A stretch of 7,399 bases of DNA from an uncultured Collinsella sp. (GTDB lineage: Bacteria; Actinomycetota; Coriobacteriia; Coriobacteriales; Coriobacteriaceae), in NCBI GenBank assembly GCA_900556675.1, contig USQE01000050.1:1-7399 (forward strand), given 5' to 3'. This document shows positions 6,052-7,399 of this stretch, piece after piece (within the stretch, counting starts at the first letter, position 1; each line of letters opens with the position of its first letter). Made by a program: the position numbers and the translations under genes. The notes under the pieces are model-generated. The model was not told the DNA's origin. It saw only the letters and a list, made by a program, of their open reading frames with translations, and ran no database searches.

Positions 6052-7338
6052 GTGCTCGCACCTCATATCTCTGTCGTCAACCTCGGCTGCCGTGTCAACC
6101 GGGTTGAGTCCGACCGTATCACTGCCGATCTAATGCGCCTGGGCTTTGCGATGGTGGAGCCTCAGGATGCTGAGCTGATCGTCATTAACACCTGTGCCGT
6201 TACGGGCGAGGCCGAGGCCAAGACCCGTAAGGCCGTTCGCCATGCGCTGGCCTATCCAAACGAGCCCTATGTGGTCGTGACCGGATGCGTGGTCAATCTG
6301 CATCCCGAGGAGCTGCTGGAGCTCTCGGACCGCGTGATCGCCGAGCCGTCCAAGATCGATGTCGCCGAACGCGTCTGTGAGGTGCTGGGCGTTGAGTCCG
6401 ATGACGTTCCCGCCTGCAGCGACGGCGAGGTTGTCGACGCGCTCGGTCGCTCGCGTCTGGGCGTGAAGATCCAGGACGGCTGCAACCATCGTTGCACCTA
6501 TTGCATTGTGTGGAAGGCCCGCGGCCCCGAGCGCTCCGTGCCGGTCGAGTCCGTGCTCGAGCAAGTTCGCGAGGCACAGGAGGCCGGCGTGCCCGAGGTG
6601 GTGCTGACGGGTGTGAACCTGGGCGCCTACGATGGCAAGAGCGCGACTGATGAACACGTCGAGATCGATGAGCTGCTCGAGGCGATCATGGAGCGCACGT
6701 CCATTCCGCATGTGCGCATTTCCTCGGTCGAGCCCATGGATATCTCCGAGTCCCTGCTTAAGGTCATGGCGCGCTATCCGAAGCGCATCGCCCCGTTTTT
6801 ACACCTGCCCGTGCAGTCCGGCTCGGACCGGCTGCTCAAGGAGATGAACCGCCACTACAACGTCGCGCAGTACATGGATCTGATCCGCTACGCCAAGGAA
6901 AAAATTCCCGGTGTGACCTTCTCCAGCGACATCATTGTCGGCTTCCCCGGCGAGACGGAGGAGGACTTTGCCGCAACGCTCGACCTCATCCGTGAGGTGG
7001 GCTATATGCAGCTGTTTACCTTCATCTATTCCAAGCGCGCCGGCACCCCGGCGGCCAAGCTGCCCGACCCAACGACCCACGCTGAGAAGGCCGCCCGCAT
7101 GGACCGCCTGCTGAAAACGCAGGAGGAGTTCGCCTTTGCCGCCACCGCCGCCATGGCAGGCCGGACCGTCCGCGTGCTGGTCGAGGCTGCGGGCCGCAAT
7201 GAGGGCACCGTCAACGGACGTCTCGACAACAATCTGGTCGTGGAGTTCAAGGCTCCTGAAAGTCTTATCGGCCAGTGGGCCGACGTCCACATCACCGGCT
7301 CGCGCGCCGCACTGCTGGTGGGCGAGCTTGCTGAATAA
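6052..7338 (+). CDS. mtaB: tRNA (N6-L-threonylcarbamoyladenosine(37)-C2)-methylthiotransferase MtaB
   Basis: MtaB is a radical SAM enzyme that adds a methylthio group to t6A at tRNA position 37, next to the anticodon, giving ms2t6A. The 428-residue protein has an N-terminal UPF0004 domain whose three cluster cysteines are C13 (NLGCRVN), C48 (NTCAVT) and C79 (TGCVV). The radical SAM core has CNHRCTYC (C144, C148, C151). Further motifs are LTGVNLGAYDG, HLPVQSGSDRLLKEMNR and DIIVGFPGETEEDF, then SKRAGTPA and a C-terminal TRAM-like domain (about 365-426, with GTVNGRLDNNLVVEF). LGCRVN and LTGVNLG favour MtaB over MiaB and RimO. The residues after the third cluster cysteine are IVWKARGPERS, where many relatives have IIPYARG. 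GTG 6052 is supported by AAGGAG 5 nt upstream. mtaB near dnaJ is an ancient arrangement (yqeV in Bacillus), but prmA and rsmE are missing between them. It shares a tRNA-modification theme with dusB. Confidence 0.94.
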   Translation: MLAPHISVVNLGCRVNRVESDRITADLMRLGFAMVEPQDAELIVINTCAVTGEAEAKTRKAVRHALAYPNEPYVVVTGCVVNLHPEELLELSDRVIAEPSKIDVAERVCEVLGVESDDVPACSDGEVVDALGRSRLGVKIQDGCNHRCTYCIVWKARGPERSVPVESVLEQVREAQEAGVPEVVLTGVNLGAYDGKSATDEHVEIDELLEAIMERTSIPHVRISSVEPMDISESLLKVMARYPKRIAPFLHLPVQSGSDRLLKEMNRHYNVAQYMDLIRYAKEKIPGVTFSSDIIVGFPGETEEDFAATLDLIREVGYMQLFTFIYSKRAGTPAAKLPDPTTHAEKAARMDRLLKTQEEFAFAATAAMAGRTVRVLVEAAGRNEGTVNGRLDNNLVVEFKAPESLIGQWADVHITGSRAALLVGELAE

Positions 7339-7399
7339 ACCTACGGCAACACCGCATAATTCCCGCCTTACGGCTTAAGCACCGCTCCGGCGGCTGCGG
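7339..7399. other. Terminal 61 nt after mtaB, no clear gene or terminator
   Basis: No Shine-Dalgarno plus start is evident. CCGCC (7363-7367) and GGCGG (7389-7393) could pair but have a 21-nt loop and no T-run before the window ends. On the minus strand an open frame enters from the right edge and ends in AAAGAVLKP with its stop at 7370-7368. A second minus frame stops at 7377-7375. Either could be the tail of a convergent gene, but the piece is too short to judge. Confidence 0.3.

Noticed and set aside
4972..6066. Minus-strand open frame (364 codons) opposite dnaJ
   Set aside because: Antisense shadow caused by GC-rich codon structure; no recognisable motifs.

Overview
The window is a dense, single-strand (+) stretch of high-GC bacterial chromosome (GC roughly 60% by eye) carrying housekeeping genes. 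All six recognisable genes point the same way and no rRNA, tRNA, mobile element or CRISPR array is visible. Gene content and order, GC-rich third codon positions and frequent GTG starts suggest an actinobacterial genome. My best guess is a Coriobacteriia member such as Collinsella, but this rests on recall and not on a search.

Layout: the 3' three quarters of lepA (elongation factor 4) runs to 1366. It is followed after 5 nt by dusB (tRNA-dihydrouridine synthase, 1372-2415) and after 2 more nt by hemW (radical-SAM heme chaperone, 2418-3650). These three look translationally coupled. A 58-nt gap with a promoter-like element precedes a DnaJ-family gene (3709-4812). An 81-nt gap with a second promoter-like element precedes a full-length canonical dnaJ (4894-6042). 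The Shine-Dalgarno of mtaB (tRNA ms2t6A methylthiotransferase, 6052-7338) overlaps the dnaJ stop codon. The last 61 nt hold no clear gene.

This is a remodelled version of the widespread lepA-hemW-hrcA-(grpE-dnaK)-dnaJ-(prmA-rsmE)-mtaB neighbourhood. dusB has been inserted, and hrcA, grpE, dnaK, prmA and rsmE are absent from the window. The products act in translation (LepA), tRNA modification (DusB, MtaB), heme trafficking (HemW) and protein folding (two DnaJ proteins).

The outstanding item is the first DnaJ-family protein (367 aa). It keeps a complete J domain with HPD, a Gly/Phe-rich linker, four CxxCxGxG zinc modules and most of C-terminal domain I. Exactly where domain II and the dimerisation tail should begin, it changes into a hydrophobic tail of about 90 residues with three likely membrane helices. 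This predicts a membrane-anchored, probably non-dimerising J-protein encoded directly upstream of, and occupying the usual hrcA position beside, the soluble DnaJ.
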